From contig JAJNNQ010000008.1 in assembly GCA_027886175.1 (NCBI GenBank), forward strand, positions 7,753,001-7,817,000: a stretch of DNA of 64,000 bases, read 5' to 3'. Shown piece after piece: positions 25,380 through 38,689 of this stretch (within the stretch, counting starts at the first letter, position 1; each line of letters opens with the position of its first letter). Source of the DNA: Phylloscopus collybita (taxonomy: Eukaryota; Chordata; Aves; Passeriformes; Phylloscopidae). Below the pieces are notes generated by a model that saw nothing but the letters and a program-made list of their open reading frames with translations, was not told the DNA's origin and made no database searches. The position numbers and the translations under genes were made by a program.

Positions 25380-26110
25380 TTAGTTAATTATTCACTGATA
25401 ATTATTTACTCAGCTCCACAAATTGATGGAAACTTGTAATCATGTTGCTATGGCATCTGATGTCATTTATAAATGCTGAGTGAAGCAGCTCCATATAATT
25501 GTAAAACTGGACACAGTTCTTGAACGAATGAAATCTGTCAAACTGAATTTTGTGAGGGAAATCTTACCAACAGAGTTTGCAAGTTAAACATCTAGCTGTA
25601 AATAAATTCTTCCCTGTGAACCTGAAAACACAGTTGCGCAGTTTTCTGACTCAAGCCTGCATATTATTATCTTGTTAGAGTAAGCAACATCTGAATACCA
25701 AATTCTGTTATCTGAAACTGCTGAAGGCCTTTCTGAACTCTTCCCTCACTGTGAAACTATAGCTATTTTCTACCACGCTCTTAGTCTTGCAAAACAGCTT
25801 TCCAGAGAAGACCACTACACAAGGCTTTGATGCACAGACTTTCTAAATCTAATTTCCCAAGCAGTTTAGAAAGCAGTTGATGATTCTCCAAGCATTAAAA
25901 TGTAAATATTATCAGTCCTACAACATTGAAATGTTTAGTCCGCAAGCTGCAAATAAAGCAGCTTTAATTTTCTAAATGTAAGTGGACCTTCATTATTAAT
26001 TCACTTGCTATATGTTTAATTGAGATAAATGAATAAAACTAAATTCAGCTATGTATTTTTCCATGCTTTTCTTTGCAATTTGGACATGTATAATGCATCG
26101 TTATTTTAAC
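25380..26110. promoter_or_regulatory. Candidate conserved non-coding element (by appearance only)
   Basis: The stretch is free of simple repeats and transposon words and is dense in homeodomain-type cores: TTAGTTAATTATTCA, TAATTATTTA, TATTAATTCACT and TTTAATTGAGATAAATGA. It also carries words such as CTGTCAAACTG and rare CpGs retained in TTGCGCAG and GTCCGCAAG. Many developmental enhancers in vertebrate gene deserts have this texture. I cannot show conservation from one sequence, so the call is an inference. It may be neutral AT-rich DNA. Confidence 0.25.
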
Positions 26111-28484
26111 TGTCCTAGCAGCAGATTATTCTGCATGTACTTATTTTCTAAGTTCTTTAACATTTTTTCTATATTGTGGGATTTCAATTGTTTCTGTTCC
26201 TTTCTTGGTAAATAGTTGAGGAGTAAGCACATTTTCAAGAGCTGTAGGGAGGCTAAGATGCCAGTTGCATTTTAACGATATGGTGCTTTATCATTCTTAC
26301 TGTAGCCAATTCTCTTTTAAATCATTGCTGTTTCTGCTTTAGCCTCCAGCTATAGAATTCTTTTCAAACGACAGTGAACTTGGCAGATCGCCAAGAGAAA
26401 AATAAAGGTGTTTTGGTCCACCAAAGTATTTTGAGTGGTTCTTAGTGATACAGTTTTCTTCTCTACATCTGCAAAACATTTTTTTTCTGAAGTGAATTTT
26501 CATGTGAAAAGCCTCCTTAATAATCACCAGTATTGTTTGTTTCAATGCAGTTATTTAACTGCACCCCTGGGTGCTTACAAAATAAACAAGAGAGTCTTCT
26601 AAAGAGTTTTAAAAGTGGCAGGTGCTTAGTCTATGCCCTATTCACTTAGTTTGCAATGACATTTTTGTGTTAATCTATAGACAAACAAGAGACAGGTGAC
26701 ACACAGCATCAAGTACAATGTGCTAAGTCGACAAACTTTGGTCTAGATAAAATGTTTGTGCTGCATATATCTACAGTGGCAACATGGATTTATACTGTTT
26801 AAGTTATGCTCCTCAACGCTGGTAATATCACAAACTTAAATGCTTATAATTTGACAGTGAACGAAGTATTTTAGGGGTTAGAGACTTGAAAGAATCTAGC
26901 TCCTCAAAAAAAAACCAAAACACCAACAAAAAACCAAACAAAAAAGCCAAACAATAAAAACCAACTAAAACCACTCACACACACACAATCTAATTCCTGT
27001 AAGCACAGCATACTTTGCATTTTTAACATTGTTGAAATATAAAACAGATTGTTAAATGTTGCTGAAATACAGAAATTATATTTTTGAGACTCTGGCTGTG
27101 AATACAGTTCATTCATTATAAAATACCATATCCATAGCATTCTCAGGCTAACAGTATTTTACACTCTAGATATTACTAAATGTTATATTATAAAGTATGG
27201 CCAACAGAGTAATACTAAGTGAATTAAGCAGCAAATGGAAGCAGGATATTCATCATCCCTCCCCTGCTTTACAGTCTAATTCATTGAGATACCACATGAG
27301 CAACAGACTCAAAACATTTTAATGATCCTGTTTGCGAGGAGCTCTGTTTAGAGAGGATGAGATTGGAGGACTGAGGGAAAATGAGACAGGAGAACAGAAG
27401 ACTGACCACTTTTTTTACTAAGGTAGTTTTTAGCCAGCCTTCCAAGGGTAGATGGTGAGGAAGAGCAGCAAATGTACGTGCAGGGCAGTTTGATGGCTAT
27501 GTGAACCACACTATTTAAAAATGTCACAAATCCAGGCAGATCTCTTACTTGAAGGCCTGTTTTCTCTGTAACAGGCAGTTGTAGGAGACTGTCTATTCCA
27601 TATTCACATTCCCGTGTTCACTTCCTTTTGTACACTACTTGTCCCTGCCGTCAGAAGAAACAGAGCAGCCTATTACATTATCAGTGTCACTGCTTTTGCA
27701 TGTGAGGCCATGGAATTGCTTTCCCTTGCAGAAGAAGAGGGGAGCTGCAGTGTGCACACACAGCTGTGCAGCCTTTGTAGTGCCCTGCATTCCTCCCTAG
27801 CATTCCCAGTGGGTGGTGTAGTTAGTGACAGAAAGGAATGGGCAGGGGGCTTGTTGCTGCAATGGAAGAGAATGGCAGAGCTTTTTTCCTGCTGATTCAT
27901 CCAAACCCAGCAAATGGGGCCAGTTTGGGGAACCAAAGGCTGCTTCTCTGTAGATAGTTCGTGCAACTTGGTGCACAGCATGAGCAAAAATATCATCATT
28001 TCACAACAGAATATTGTCCCTGGGACATTTATGCATATGGTCCCAACTATGCATTGCATGTTTGTCTACTAAAAGCCTATCTCCAAGTGAAGTTCAGAAA
28101 AGGAAAAGTCAGGTTAATTAAAAAAAAAAAGAAAAATAAAGAGAATAAGACTGGAAAATAATCAATTTTATTAATGGTTGAATTGGTTGTTGAGGAATTA
28201 TTTTTTTTTCTATCCCAGACTGAAATTTGGCTTAGACTTTGAGAAATGGAGAGTAAAATTTTATTACATTTAGCCAAAACCCAGCCTAGGCTGTGATGCA
28301 GCTCTTGATGCAATTCTTGATCAGCAGGTATGTAATTGCCACCAATACTTCTCGAAATGTGTTTTTTTTCATTATGGAAGAGCATAACTTAAATGTGAAG
28401 CCCTGCTTTGCTTAAGAGCATTGATAAAATCACATTTGCTAAATGGAATGAGAGAGGCTGCTCTTGAAGATAAATGATAATCTG
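26111..28484. other. Non-coding DNA, no gene seen
   Basis: AT-rich background with one A/C-rich tract (listed separately). Overlapping short open frames at about 27614-28059 come from a locally less AT-rich patch and show no domain. A poly(A)-like run with G interruptions lies at 28118-28146. Confidence 0.65.
26905..26988. repeat. A/C-rich low-complexity tract ending in a short CA run
   Basis: From 26905 to 26945 only A and C occur on the + strand. The tract continues with few other bases into CACACACACA. It is the opposite-strand equivalent of the G/T tracts at 20.3, 39.4 and 46.5 kb. Confidence 0.85.
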
Positions 28485-28680
28485 GACAATAGAGAGGCAG
28501 TAGATCTAATTTTCTGGACTTCAGTAAACCATTTGATAAACTACCCCTTGGGAAATGGTTAGTTGACCTGGAGAAGATTGGGATTAGTAGAAGAAATGAA
28601 TGGTGACCAAGGAAGGGACAACAGCATAGAATTTTTCATGGTAGGGAGTCACTAGAAGAGTATTTATTAATTTAGCCAAG
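28485..28680 (+). mobile_element. Old CR1-like LINE reverse-transcriptase fragment
   Basis: In the frame starting at 28505 the + strand encodes LDFSKPFDK followed by LPLGKWLVDLEKIGIS. These match the reverse-transcriptase block LDFSKAFD and the downstream GKLL..LEK.GIS pattern of CR1-type elements. The frame meets a stop just after ISRRNEW, so the copy is dead. Nucleotide resemblance seems to continue (GGGACAACAGCATAGAATTT) to about 28680 and perhaps, weakly, to about 29060. The divergence indicates an old subfamily, older than the copy at 48-49 kb. It is transposon debris, not a host gene. Confidence 0.7.
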
Positions 28681-29389
28681 GTGTTTGTTTATTTTGGACT
28701 TCTGCAAGTAATTTTTTTTTTCTAGGGGGGTGGTAGAGGAAAGGGGCTTGATAGTGAGATTTTTAGATGAGGCACACCCAAGAAATCATCAGCATCAAAT
28801 TGGAGGCAGGTGGAATAAGATGATGATGAACTGCAGCAGAAAGACTGAGACCTGAATAGCACAAGTGTCTTTCAAGCTGTTGCATCTGAAGGGTTCCTGT
28901 TCTGCAGATGACAGCAGTGGAGAAAGACCATGTATACCTGACCCCAAAGGGATTCCAAAATACAGAGCTGAGGCAGTGAAATATTAGGCTGGACTGAGCA
29001 GGAGGTTACCATTGCACAAGATAGTATATTGGTTATTGCATTTACATATGGGTCAGCTATTTGAGCAGGACGGGAGAAGTAGCAGTGCAATCAAATCTGT
29101 GATTGAAGACTTTCATCATCCTTCCAGAGGCCAGCAGCACTGAATGGGCACAGACACCCACATTGGCCCTGAACTTATCCACACCAACAGGGCAATTGGC
29201 TTCCATGGGCCTGGGATGAGTGTGGAGGTAAAAACATCATTAAGTTCTTCGCTAAGAACCAAGTGGATGTAAAACAAGTTAATTGCACAAGCTGGGAGCT
29301 AGTGTGTATAAATCTCTTGTAAATCCAAGTTACCTGTTTTAGTTCTATTTTTTTCCTTCAAGTTGTGTGTCATCTTCTGTTTATGACAG

Positions 29390-29625
29390 TGAGGCTACTG
29401 TTGTCACTTATTGTGCAAAAGCAATTAAAATAATTTCTGCTGTTCTGACAATTGATGCCGGTTCCCACTTGTTCTGTTTTACAAATGAGCTGCATTATTA
29501 TCTATAGCACTGACCATCCTTCAAGTATCCTATCATGTAAATAGTTCGTATAAATAATTAAAAGCTGGGGTTCACAATGGTGTCTGCAACAATGGGCTTG
29601 TTTTTTGCAACTTGATAGGAAAGAT
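29390..29625. promoter_or_regulatory. Candidate conserved non-coding element (by appearance only)
   Basis: Repeat-free sequence with SOX-like ACAATTG and ACAATGG words, AATTAAAATAAT and ATAAATAATTAAAAG homeodomain cores, and isolated CpGs in GATGCCGG and AGTTCGTA. The texture resembles vertebrate conserved non-coding elements. No alignment is available, so this remains a guess. Confidence 0.2.
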
Positions 29626-30821
29626 TTGATTTACATCTGCTCTGGGTATTTTATTCCCTATCTTATTAAAGCTAACAACTTAGATATACCATAGTTTTTT
29701 ATGGGGAACCTTGCCAAACATTTTCAGATGAAGAGAAATTTTCTCCAATTAAGAGATAGTATCAGTGGAATAGAGCGTTGTCACAGGATAATGGTCTCCT
29801 GCTGCTTTGTTAAATGCCAAGGTAAACCTGAGGCATTTATCAGAAATTAATGTCAAAGCAAAGTCGAGAGGTTTATCTTGAAAGCTGGAAACACTGAGCC
29901 TGTGAAAATGTCTGTTAGAAAATAGTCTGTGTTTCCTTGTGCATCCTTCCTCCCCCCAATTACACTTGGAAGGAAGAAAATTTTCTTTCTGGCACCAAAT
30001 GCTGCCCCCAAAACAAGATACCAGCTTCTTTTTAGATGCATAAAAAGGCTGCTGAATGTCTAATTTTGAGCTGAAGATGAGTAGTTTCATCAATTGTTTT
30101 TGTGAGGATGTTTGAGCTTTACCTTTGCATCCCTTAACACTAAGCTGGTCTAGGACTTCAACTTTGTCAGGTTTCACACAGCCCTCATTCAAAGGCTGTT
30201 GAAAAGGGGAGTTTAAATGTTAAAAACAAAACAAATACATAAATTTGCTAAGCTTGCTCCATTACTAGCATAGAGCCTGAGGGAAGGGGTGGGGTGAGGG
30301 AAAAGGAGGGACAGAAGATAAAAATACATCTCAGCCACTTGGAAAGATGCAAAGAAATGTTTTATGGCACAGAAATAGGCTGCAGTGCTATGTTCCTGTT
30401 TGTTCCTCACAGACACTGAGCAAAGTTTGTCAACTTGTGAACAGAAGAACCTGTTTATCTGTAAGATCTAAAGCAAATCTTCGAGAAGTAAATCCCTTTA
30501 AGTATTCTTACTCTTCAGTTGCAATGCAACACTACTGCTGGTGTCACAAGGTGTCTGCTTTTAAATCCTAAATTACATGTCAAGTCAACTTTAATAGCTA
30601 CTTAGTCAGGTATTTGATTAGTCCAGAAATATGCATGAATTTCAATATTTTTTTTCTTCAATTAGATTACTTTGTATTATTTGTAAACCATACATTGCTT
30701 TACTGAAAATCAAAATGGAAACCACTGTACATAAAAATAAAGCTCATTTGATTGCTTCCTATTGTCCTAGTCTTGGAGATTGGAAGTCTAAGAAATCAAT
30801 TCAGTCCTTAACACTACTTTC

Positions 30822-30868
30822 TTATTTATTTATTTATTTATTCATTTATTTATTTATTTATTTATTTT
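30822..30868. repeat. TTTA microsatellite
   Basis: About eleven TTTA/TTAT tetranucleotides with one C substitution (ATTCATTT) near 30842. Open frames across it give Leu/Ile/Tyr/Phe strings that are artefacts of the repeat. Confidence 0.95.
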
Positions 30869-31014
30869 TGCCTCACTGATTCAGCGTAAATATTTTTCAT
30901 TTGCAGAAGTACTGTGTCTCTTTAGAAATTAAGATGACCCTGGTTTTCACTCAAAATATGAATTCCACCAAAACATTAGGACTGGTCTATGTACTGTAGG
31001 TTTGTCCCAATTGA

Positions 31015-31132
31015 AAACAAATTAACAAAGAAAACAAATCCCAACCCATCCTCCCCCCAACAACAAAAAATATACAAAAAAATCCTTTATCTTACACTTC
31101 CTCCCCAAACACACACACAAAGACACATACAC
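31015..31132. repeat. A/C-rich low-complexity tract
   Basis: Mostly A and C on the + strand, including a C run at 31051-31058 and a CACACACACA stretch near 31108-31118. There is no transposon body at either side. Confidence 0.75.
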
Positions 31133-34100
31133 AGCTTTCTAGTCCATACCAGCACCGTATCCTACATTTTAGATAATGGTTTGACATCTGGGGGCCCTGG
31201 TAGTTATTAGTCAAGTTTGCTGAGAAACTGAAAAGAGACAAGTAAGGAGAAACAAGTGTGCTCGTTTTCCCCCCTCTCAGAGTGGAGATATTTGTTTCAG
31301 AAGAGTAGATATTGGGTGGTACTGCAGCACACAGTGTTTCATCAGTCATGCTGCATTATGTCACATCATGTGTTTCTAGGAATTAATTTTAGTTTCTGAG
31401 ATTTACTGAGGTGTGAGAAAACCATTCCATGAAAGTGCCAGTGGCAGGCAATCCTCTGCCACCAAAGAGGGAGGAGCCTTTTAATTTAAGACTGAGGAGG
31501 TGTGGGAGGAAATGCAGAGATAAAATGATGAGGCAGTCCTAACAAATTAGCATAACATATTAAAACCTTGTGTTCAGGAAAAATGTCCAGGGTCCTGCAA
31601 TGCTCCTGGATGTGGCAGGCTTCCCAGCCCAGTGGTCAGTTCAGCTGCTGGTCTGGTGTGTGTGTGCTGAGGCAGGGGCAGGAGCCCTGGTCTGGCTGTC
31701 CCACATGGGGCACATGTCATTCCAGGTGGTTAGAGAATTAAAGGCTGTGGAGCAGCCTCCAATGGGAGGCAGAGGGGAGTGTGTCTGTCTGCAAATAAAC
31801 AATTCTAGGGCCATTTTCTCAAAAGTGATCTGCAGGGCCAGAAAGGCATTAGGAAAACATGCATTAGTATTCACTGAATAGTCATTGTGAATATTTTCTG
31901 GGGGAGAGACAAACCTGCTACCTTGGAGGAACAAGAGAACAGCATTAAAAGGGATGTGCTTTTATATCATATGTGCTGATTTTTCAGCAGCTTTTGGAAC
32001 CTTTAGAGGGATGTTCCAAGCAATCTTCAAGGTTCAGTCAAAACAGGTGGAGCAGAACCTTGCTGTAGGATAGCCCTGTTTTGTCTTTAGATCACTGGCA
32101 AACCCAGCTTCCAAATCCCAGGAAAATAAGAGAAGAGAATCAACAACTTTAAAACCAAATTTTCTATACCCTAATGAAGACTCCAAATTCAGGACAGGCC
32201 TGCATCCTAACAAATCTTTCACTGCTCTGTATTAAATGTACAATTTATATACAAGGATTGTTCTAGATACCATGCCCCTGCACCTGTCTGGCTGAAATTG
32301 GTGAAAGCTTTGCTGTTGATTTCTGCTGGGCTGTGGTCTGTGCTTTTGGGTCTGGTTGGTTTGACTTGGAATACGTAATTGAACAGGATTCAAGAAAAGA
32401 ATTTATAAAAAATGGTTTTTTTATTCTAAAAAAGCACATAACTTTTTAGATGACTTGTCTAAGTCAGAAATAACTGTGTAACCAGCATCTATGAGCTAAA
32501 GCTAGTATGGATGTAATAATGTGAACAGCATGTCATTCATAATCTACTAGAAGTAAGGATAGTATGGCTGTAAAAATTTACTATGAAATAGTGACACAGT
32601 TAAATCTCCAATTATAAAGACATAGAAGAGGAAGGAGAGCTGTAACCCATTACACTACTGGTGATCCCCAAAGGTGATATCACAGTAAGGCTGAATTCTG
32701 ACTAACTACAGTAATTTCTAGTGGCTTCAGTGGTTTGTGGCAAAGAGATGAATATCAGAAGCCCAAATAATAGACTTTCTTGCCTAGATGTCTATTTGTA
32801 ATGAAATTCTGTTCAGATTACTTCAAAACTAAATAGAATTGCCACAGGATTTATTTTTGCTGTAACTTGTAGATGATGATTAAAAATGTGTATTGATTTG
32901 TAATTTACCCTGATACTTGAAACTGATAAAAGCATAAACTACTACTTTGGTTTAACAGCTTTATTAGAGCTGAGGCTGGGCAGAGTTATGTGGGGTCACT
33001 TTTTGCCTGGGGTTGCCTATCAGTTTTCAGTAGAAGAAAAGAATTGGAGTGAAGCATTGACAGATCCCATCTGGGCTCCCTGAGACAGCTGGTTTCAATA
33101 CAGTCTGTCTAATGCTAGAATTGTGCCTTCAGTTGCTTTTGTTGGCATATCACAATAGTTTGGTGTTTTGAGATAACACCTACAAAATGGACTGACTCCA
33201 TAGTGTGTTAGTAGCAACATTTCTCATGAACTACAGAAATATTGGATGTCTGTGTGCTGATTCAGCCACGCAGAGTTGGTGTGTGTGTTATATAAAACAG
33301 CCATAAGTTCTAGGAATACACAAATTAAGATGAAACTATGGCTAATTTTAAGGTTTCTTGAGATTCGTGTCTTTGACTAGCAGTAGGAGATGGATATTTT
33401 TTTTAATTTTAGCATTTCAATATTGTATATTGATGCTTAATTCAGCTTGGCTTACAAACATGCTGTGTGGGTCATAACCTTATTTAAATAACAGATTTTA
33501 AAATCTTTGAGTGTCAAATGGCAGCAGAAACACCTGGACAAATATATTGAAATCTGGTATAACAATTTTGCTGTAATCACATATTTGCATTTAATTTGGC
33601 TTTTGATCTTGTGTGAAGTGACAGCAATGATACCTAATATTATCATTATTATTTAGCTAGTTGTTGTAGCTATTAAAAAAAAATCAAACTTTCCTTGCCT
33701 GAAAGGAAGAATAGTGCTTGATCTACATAGTACAGAAACTAAATAAAATAGCTTAACCAGCAACAATAAATGCATTGGGCTTTGAGCTCATTTTGGGAAT
33801 ACTGAAATTGGAACTTAAAGTGGGGAGAAAAATAGCAAAGCAGGAAGTGCCCATAATCCCTCAAGAAACTTCAATGCAGCAATAATAATAATAAAAAAAA
33901 AAAAAACTACGAAATTTCTAATGTACATGCAAATGCATACATCAGTATTGGTCCCTGAATCCTGGTCAGCTGAAATCTTACTTTGCAAAAATTAAGTTGC
34001 CTTATTCCAGAAAGAAAAATTCTGTTTGTCATTTATTCCAAGAAACTGCCTTGTTTTGTGTGACCACTTCACTACATATGAAAGGTAGAAACAACATATT

Positions 34101-36109
34101 TCCATTAATGCAGATGTTCACTTTCATCTCCGTAAGACTCCTGAAGCACACTACTCTAAATTTAGATGTGGCTGCTGCTTCTTCCTGCCCCCACTTCTTC
34201 AATTTCTTTTTTAAATGATGTAGTTATATAGCTAAGATTGAGTCTATAATCAAACCCAGCCTGCAAGATGACACTCATTGGCAAATAGAGTTATCCACCT
34301 CGTATCCTAACATTCAGATGTACAGCAGAGAACAGGAATTCTTTTGGCCTCCTCTTTGATCCTCCATTTTTTTTTGAAAAGGTGGTTATCCTCAATATTA
34401 TACAGGGATACAAATTATTCACAGAAAAAACAGCTGTCTCTTATTGTCTCTTTCTGCTTAAAGTGCAGCTTTTTTTGTCCTGGAAACCACAAATAAAATT
34501 ACAACTTCTTTGTAGAGATCACTAGTGGGATGTTTTGCAACAAATGCAAGATACTCCACACTTCCACCCCTCCTCCCCCCCCCACCAAGATATAGCACCA
34601 TGTCAGTAAAATAGATTCAGGTTTTTTTTTTTACTTATCTGGATAATCTGAAGATTTTTGTTCGATTTTGTTTGTTTATTCCTGATATGCTTAAAAACCA
34701 TTAACTTGTACCTTAGTTCTTTAATTGCAACGCATTTTGGGGGAAAAGGAGATTGAGAGATGGTAATCTGTGTATAGTGAACACACAGGAATGCCAACAC
34801 AATTTAACAGGGCTCTGGAAGCAATGAGAGAAGTCTAAGGATGAGGACAGTAAGGAAGGGTAAGAACAGGAGAGGTTAAGTTTTTCTTTTTGGAGAGAGA
34901 CTTCACTGAAGATTTAACAGAACTTTGATTTGAGGAACTTTGGTAATTTTGCCTTTATGTCTTATTTTTTCAGTATTATTTAAGTGGTGTTAAATTGAAC
35001 TGCTTGAGCTGAAAGTAGACTAAAAAGGAATGGGGAGATGTCAGATAAAATATGTGCAACATACATTCTTCTACATTTGTGGCATAGTGTTTTGTTCTGG
35101 GCATTTTATGGTATGTCCCAGAGCCTGTTGGAGTGGAAAACGATGCCATATGTAACTAACTCCCATGTCTTTGTGTTAAATCACCCTTTCTTTCCCAGGT
35201 CTCCAAGCAACAGTATCTTAAAGATGAAATATTCATTTCTGAAACCTAATTTAATTTCAGAGTTGCCTGAGCTGCAGAGCTTATCAGTTCATGGAATCCA
35301 CAAAATTCGATGAATTAACAACTCTTTTCCATAGATGGAAGGTTGCTTTATATTTTTTTTTCAAGATCTCATTAAAATGCATCTTCTGATTTTTAACCTT
35401 GGTTTGGCTGGTTATGATTTACTCATTTTACTTATGATACAGCAGATAAGAAAAGAGACTAGAAGCAATAATCTTCCCATCAATAAATGCAAGGCATTGT
35501 AGCTTTATAACAGCTATTAACAACCCTGAGCAGTGCAGAGCTGTAAATAAATGAAGATTAAAGATGCTTTGTATTTCCCAGGTTTAGTTCAAATTTTGCT
35601 TTTAAACATACTTGATCCAGAACCTTAAGATTATCTAACAGATCACTAGTGGCATATTTTAACTAGTAAAGTCAGTAACAAATGAAATTAGACATAAAAT
35701 ATTATGGAAATAATGAAGGAGCTCACGAGTTCAGAAAGGCTCAGCTTTGGAAATGCTACTATAAAATGAGCTAAGGTGAGCTCACCAAGAGCATCTGAGG
35801 ATGCCTCCTTTATTCCTGTGAGCTTCCAATGACTGGCAGCTGGATTTCTGTGCTCCTGATGTTTACATAATTTTGCAAATTAGATGCTTCTGAAATTTCT
35901 GATAATTAATGCGTAGACATTATTGTCTCCCTTTTATACTAAGTAAGCAGTAATGGTTGGAGAATGGAATACCTGAATACATTTTGGAGGTCTTTAGCTG
36001 AAGATGGGATTAGTCATTAGTGCATGTGAGTCATAAGCACTGAGCATTTATCCACTTTTACAGAGGGCCATTGTTCCTCACAACTTGGGTCCTCCTGGAA
36101 ACACTGAAC

Positions 36110-36275
36110 AGAGCAGCAGTGCTGGGGATGCAAGGCCCAAGCAGCCCCTCCTGCCCCCCCCGTCCTTGTCCCCTGTGCCACTTCTAGTCTGGCCTCATGT
36201 TCCCTGGGCAAGCAGGTGTGGAGGTGCCAGGATCTCCCCCGGATTAACTCCTCTGTGAGGAACACGGGCTCCCCT
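36110..36275. other. Short GC-rich patch
   Basis: A brief rise in GC content with a C run at about 36153-36160 and a few CpGs (CCCCGTCC, CCCCCGGATT, TTGCGCATC). It opens an 82-codon frame on the minus strand (36017-36265) that has no family features. It could be an unrecognised GC-rich repeat fragment. I cannot assign it. Confidence 0.4.
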
Positions 36276-37731
36276 CCTTGCGCATCTGTTGCTGATAGGT
36301 CTCATGGAGATCCAGTGAAATCTGTTACTGGTAATCTCCAGGAGAAAAACTGAAAAATCTGGTGGTGGGCTTGAAATGATTAGTCAGTCTTCTATTGCTC
36401 TGCTGTACAGTATGACTTCCTCTGAGGTTGTTTGGATTTACAGTAACCATATGGCCAGAGTTTCCTCCAAGGAAGGAATACTCTGGAGAGTTGCATTATT
36501 AGATCTTAGGTGTACTATGGAGCAGGTGTATGCAGACAGGACTTGTGCATCACCAGCTCCAGCTCAAACACAAATAACATCTGCTGCTGCATGTGGTATG
36601 TTAAAGATCAGAATTGATGAATAAAACCTGACTCTTCTACCTGATGAAGAGATTTACTTAGCTGTAATTGGGCACTCTCACATTCCAAGAAGCTCACATG
36701 ATTACATAATAATTTATATCCTTCTGTACAAAGCAAGGTATGTGTGAGGCTATTTGTTTATTTGCTTTGGTTTTTTGTTTGTTTTATCAGTTGCTTTGTG
36801 GGTTTTTCCAAGCTGGAATAAAAATGTTGCCAAGGTGAGAATCTGTAGATATTTAAAAAACATTTTCACAGGAAGGGTATCAGGAGTTCTCAGAATTAAT
36901 TTACATTTCAGGGCAAATTTTCAGTGTTTACTATGGTTCATAAATGTCAATGACACAACCACGTTTTTCAGCAGGAGAAATTACAAGCCTTAATTCAAGC
37001 ATACCTCATCACTTTACTAGCTACGCTTGTTTTGCAGACAACTAGGTAGAACAAACTGGTCTGTGCAAGAAAGGAGTAAGCAGAGAGTGCTGTAAAAATA
37101 CATATTTTCTGCAAGGTTTATATAAAACTCCTATGATGTCTACTTTTTTTTCTTTTTATAATATTAAGATGCTTTGTCTGCTTATGCATTTTGTTAAAAT
37201 ATCAGCAAAGTAATACATTTTCCAAGGCTGTGGTGATTTACAACTAAATAGAAATCATAGAGCAAAATAATGACAACACATTTTTGCAAGCTAAACTATT
37301 CTTCTTGGCTCATGTGCTGAAGACAGACAAAATAGATGAGTGTTGCAATGCTTTGTGAAGGGTAGTAATCAGGGCTGCTGCTGGGAAAAATGGAGAGCTT
37401 TGGCACCCTTGGCAAGGCAGGACCAAATTATCACCCCTTTGTTTTGTTTTTTTTAAATTATATTTATTTCTAATATTTCTTGCCATTACTTGTTCTGGGA
37501 TTTTACAAAGTTGTAGCCTTTGAACTTTAAGGTTAAACAGCTCTAAAAAAGTACAATTAAAATGTAATAATCTATCTGGAATAAAATGTAGGACTTCTCC
37601 TATGAGAGGTCTTCTCTAGAACAGAACAAACCTGCGAGAAGCTCTTATTCTGAAAGAAAAGGTTACTTCTGGGGGGCATGATCAGTTTTGGATTATTTCA
37701 GATACTGTTGAGGAGGAAGGCAAGGCATTAG

Positions 37732-37806
37732 GCTGCTTCTTAGCCTCTTGGCTAAGGTCAAGTGTAGAGTGTGTCTAGAATATGAGTAATTTTAAATCTC
37801 ATGGTG
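37732..37806 (+). pseudogene. U2 spliceosomal snRNA pseudogene fragment (5' part)
   Basis: Positions 37732-37767 match the conserved 5' end of U2 snRNA, with about 30 of 36 bases identical by eye. The blocks GCTTCT, GCCT, TTGGCTAAG and TCAAGTGTAG are all present in order. This part holds the branch-point-pairing neighbourhood in the real RNA. Beyond 37767 the match weakens, although TATGAGTAATTTTAAATCTCAT may be a decayed copy of the next U2 segment, so 37806 is an outer limit. The 3' half of U2 and a proximal sequence element are not seen. It is most likely a retroposed or truncated pseudogene, not an active gene. Confidence 0.75.
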
Positions 37807-38689
37807 GGGAGACAAAAGACCCTCAGTTAAGGCAAACTTCAGACCAGAGATCAACTGTGAACCTCTTGTGAAGAGACATAGTTGCTGCTGTTTGGGGAAG
37901 GATAAAATTGATCTTGGTGTCATTGGTGATCAGCACATAATGCCCAAGACAGACCTGAAGAGGAGAAAATGAAACAGAGTAAAATTAACCAAATTAAGTC
38001 TCCAAGAGACACAAACAAAGAAACTGTGGAATCAGTTTTTTTATCTTGTGCAATTATATGTGCATGCATAATTCCAGTGTGATACAATATCCTTTAATGT
38101 TCTGTAAAAGAGACTTCTGGACACTCAACTGTTGAGTGATCCTTATTTTTGAAGACAGATTGGCCAGTGGGAGTTCCCTCTACCTTTAAGTGTTATGATT
38201 GGTGTGAGAAAATGGTTTTGAGCAACTGTTTCTGTTGGGATGCTCTAAATTTTTAGAGGAGTGTGCCAGTTCATTATAGAAAGCATAATTCCAGAATTCT
38301 CCTTCCTACTGCAGGCATGTCTCACACTAAGCAGCACAATCTAGATCCTGATACAGGGTAGTAAAGACTGTAACAAAGCTTAGGTGATGCACACTATGAT
38401 TTTTGAGAAAAATAAAGAGCACAGAAAAAGTATATGTGCTGCAGAATAAATTTTTGCTGGTGTGTAGTATGTGAAAGCAGGAATCTAAGAACAAATCATA
38501 GAGAAAGCAAAAATAATTATTACGATGGTCACTTGCCTTCTTACTGGCTCACCTTCAACTTATCAAGGTGTTTGCTGATCATATGTAAACAGACCGTTGC
38601 TAGGAAGGAGAAATATTTGGGAACATATTCTCATTCACATTTATAATGAAAAGTAACATTTGATTCCCTGGGCACTTTTTCAGCTCAGG

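Larger units (their letters stand above)
28681..37731. other. Non-coding AT-rich DNA with simple repeats, no gene seen
   Basis: No credible exon is recognised. The first 400 bp may hold more of the decayed CR1. An open frame of 147 codons at 29749-30192 (minus) has no family features and no promoter context. An AAT/poly(A) run lies at 33880-33907 and a C-rich run at 34574-34583. An octamer-like ATTTGCAT sits at about 33583-33590. A small dyad GGTGAGCTCACC is at 35775-35786. A weak old-repeat resemblance (GAATTCTGACTAACTACAGT ... GTGGCTTCAGTGG) occurs at about 32693-32733. Confidence 0.65.

Noticed and set aside
29749..30192. 147-codon open frame on the minus strand
   Set aside because: The longest frame outside repeats, but it has no family pattern and no sign of exon boundaries. 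Considered chance, though a search could overturn this.
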